Shown: positions 63,980-64,000 of the stretch, in pieces
Layout of the letters: every line of letters begins with the position of its first letter
How positions within the stretch are numbered: the first letter of the stretch is position 1
Assembly (NCBI RefSeq): GCF_050947335.1
Contig: NW_027474124.1
Coordinates: forward strand, 1-64,000
Direction: 5' to 3'
Source of the DNA: Megachile rotundata
Taxonomy: Eukaryota; Arthropoda; Insecta; Hymenoptera; Megachilidae
Length of the DNA stretch: 64,000 nt
Program-made: the position numbers and the translations under genes
Notes under the pieces: model-generated
What the model saw: only the letters and a program-made list of their open reading frames with translations
What the model was told of the DNA's origin: nothing
The model's database searches: none

Positions 63980-64000
63980 ATATGAGTTAGATTGATAATA
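63980..64000 (+). repeat. Partial last monomer
   Basis: The first 21 bases of monomer 772, cut by the window edge. The array is still in progress here, as it is at base 1, so neither boundary of the satellite is seen. Confidence 0.95.

Larger units (their letters stand above)
1..64000 (+). repeat. 83-bp AT-rich satellite array, whole window
   Basis: Head-to-tail array of an 83-bp monomer filling the window from the first to the last base; both ends run off the window. Taking ATATGAG as the monomer start, I count 771 complete units ending at 63979: 757 of 83 bp, eleven of 82, two of 81 and one of 84. All are in the same orientation; I saw no inverted unit. The best conserved parts are monomer positions 1-16, 51-60 (around TCTATCGATC) and 67-76 (GCATAATATG). 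Variation concentrates at about 20-50, 61-66 and 77-83. Every monomer has stop codons in all six frames (for example TGA at 4, TAG at 9 and TGA at 14 on the plus strand), so there is no coding potential. The organisation is what is known from centromeric and pericentromeric satellites of eukaryotes; that location is inferred. The family is not one I recognise. Confidence 0.97.

Noticed and set aside
1..64000. CRISPR array (conserved stretches alternating with variable ones)
   Set aside because: The 'variable' parts are themselves versions of the same sequence with a few substitutions, the unit is 83 bp without a repeat/spacer boundary, it runs for 771 units, and no cas gene is present.
1..64000. 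Protein-coding tandem repeats
   Set aside because: 83 is not a multiple of 3 and the consensus has stops in all three frames on both strands within each unit, so no open frame can run much beyond about one monomer.
1..64000. CENP-B box in the monomer
   Set aside because: The box needs TTCG and CGGG cores; the consensus has no CGGG and no TTCG. Absence does not argue against a centromere, since many lineages lack the box.
1..64000. Transposon, LTR or other insertion
   Set aside because: The monomer count and indel bookkeeping leave no base unassigned, and no terminal repeats or unrelated sequence were seen.
1..64000. Plasmid or phage origin iterons
   Set aside because: Iteron sets are a few to a few tens of short repeats beside a replication gene; this array is 64 kb of 83-bp units with no gene.
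1..64000. Assigning the array to a named satellite family or species
   Set aside because: I do not recognise this monomer, and base composition plus repeat length are not enough to name a host; a database search would be needed.
1..64000. Telomeric or simple-sequence microsatellite
   Set aside because: The AAT/AAG-like runs are confined to the first half of an 83-bp unit and are not perfect short tandem repeats.

Overview
The window is one unbroken array of tandemly repeated satellite DNA. It holds no gene, RNA gene, transposon or unique sequence that I can support. The repeat unit is an AT-rich monomer of 83 bp. An exact match to the working consensus lies at 748-830; it has A 34, T 29, G 14 and C 6, so 24% GC. 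Every unit points the same way, head to tail. By hand count there are 771 complete monomers from base 1 to 63979, then a 21-base start of the next one. Of these, 757 are 83 bp, eleven are 82 bp, two are 81 bp and one is 84 bp, which sums exactly to 63979. That leaves no room for an insertion that is not itself a repeat unit, apart from undetected compensating changes.

The sequence suggests a eukaryotic nuclear genome, and within it centromeric, pericentromeric or other constitutive heterochromatin, because tens of kilobases of near-identical short monomers arranged in higher-order repeats (HORs) are typical there. I do not recognise the family and cannot name the species. The consensus has no CENP-B box. 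All six reading frames are closed by a stop in every monomer, so the array is not coding.

The monomers fall into at least a dozen recurring variants, and these recur in fixed orders, giving nested HORs. Layout: (A) 1-8545, two copies of a unit of 46 and 57 monomers, with a third copy starting at 8546 and breaking off; (B) about 8.63-17 kb, units of 10-14 and 23-24 monomers built around a conserved 'E' cassette; (C) about 17-20 kb, a mosaic whose close relatives are at 44-46 kb and 61-64 kb; (D) about 20-33 kb, a unit of 32-33 monomers growing to 45 and 48 monomers, with embedded 5-monomer tandem blocks; (E) about 33-34.7 kb, a mosaic with a 6-monomer duplication; (F) 34686-42155, one 21-monomer and three 23-monomer copies (1909 bp each), then a partial copy; (G) 42.2-44 kb, a mosaic; (H) 43982 to about 52.1 kb, units of 35 and 32 monomers and a third copy; (I) about 51.8-58 kb, a 52-monomer unit and its partial copy; (J) 57499-60652, a very young 19-monomer tandem duplication; (K) 61325 to the end, a fourth copy of the (H) unit.

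HOR offsets are whole multiples of 83 bp once a few shared 1-2 bp indels are counted. Hybrid monomers mark several joins. Both facts fit unequal exchange or replication slippage in register, repeated at every scale from 2 monomers (166 bp) to more than 50. I found no undescribed gene system. The interesting content is the organisation of the satellite itself: a hypervariable hexamer inside conserved flanks, lineage-tagging indels, 166-bp dimer expansions, and TATCGATA motifs in one variant.
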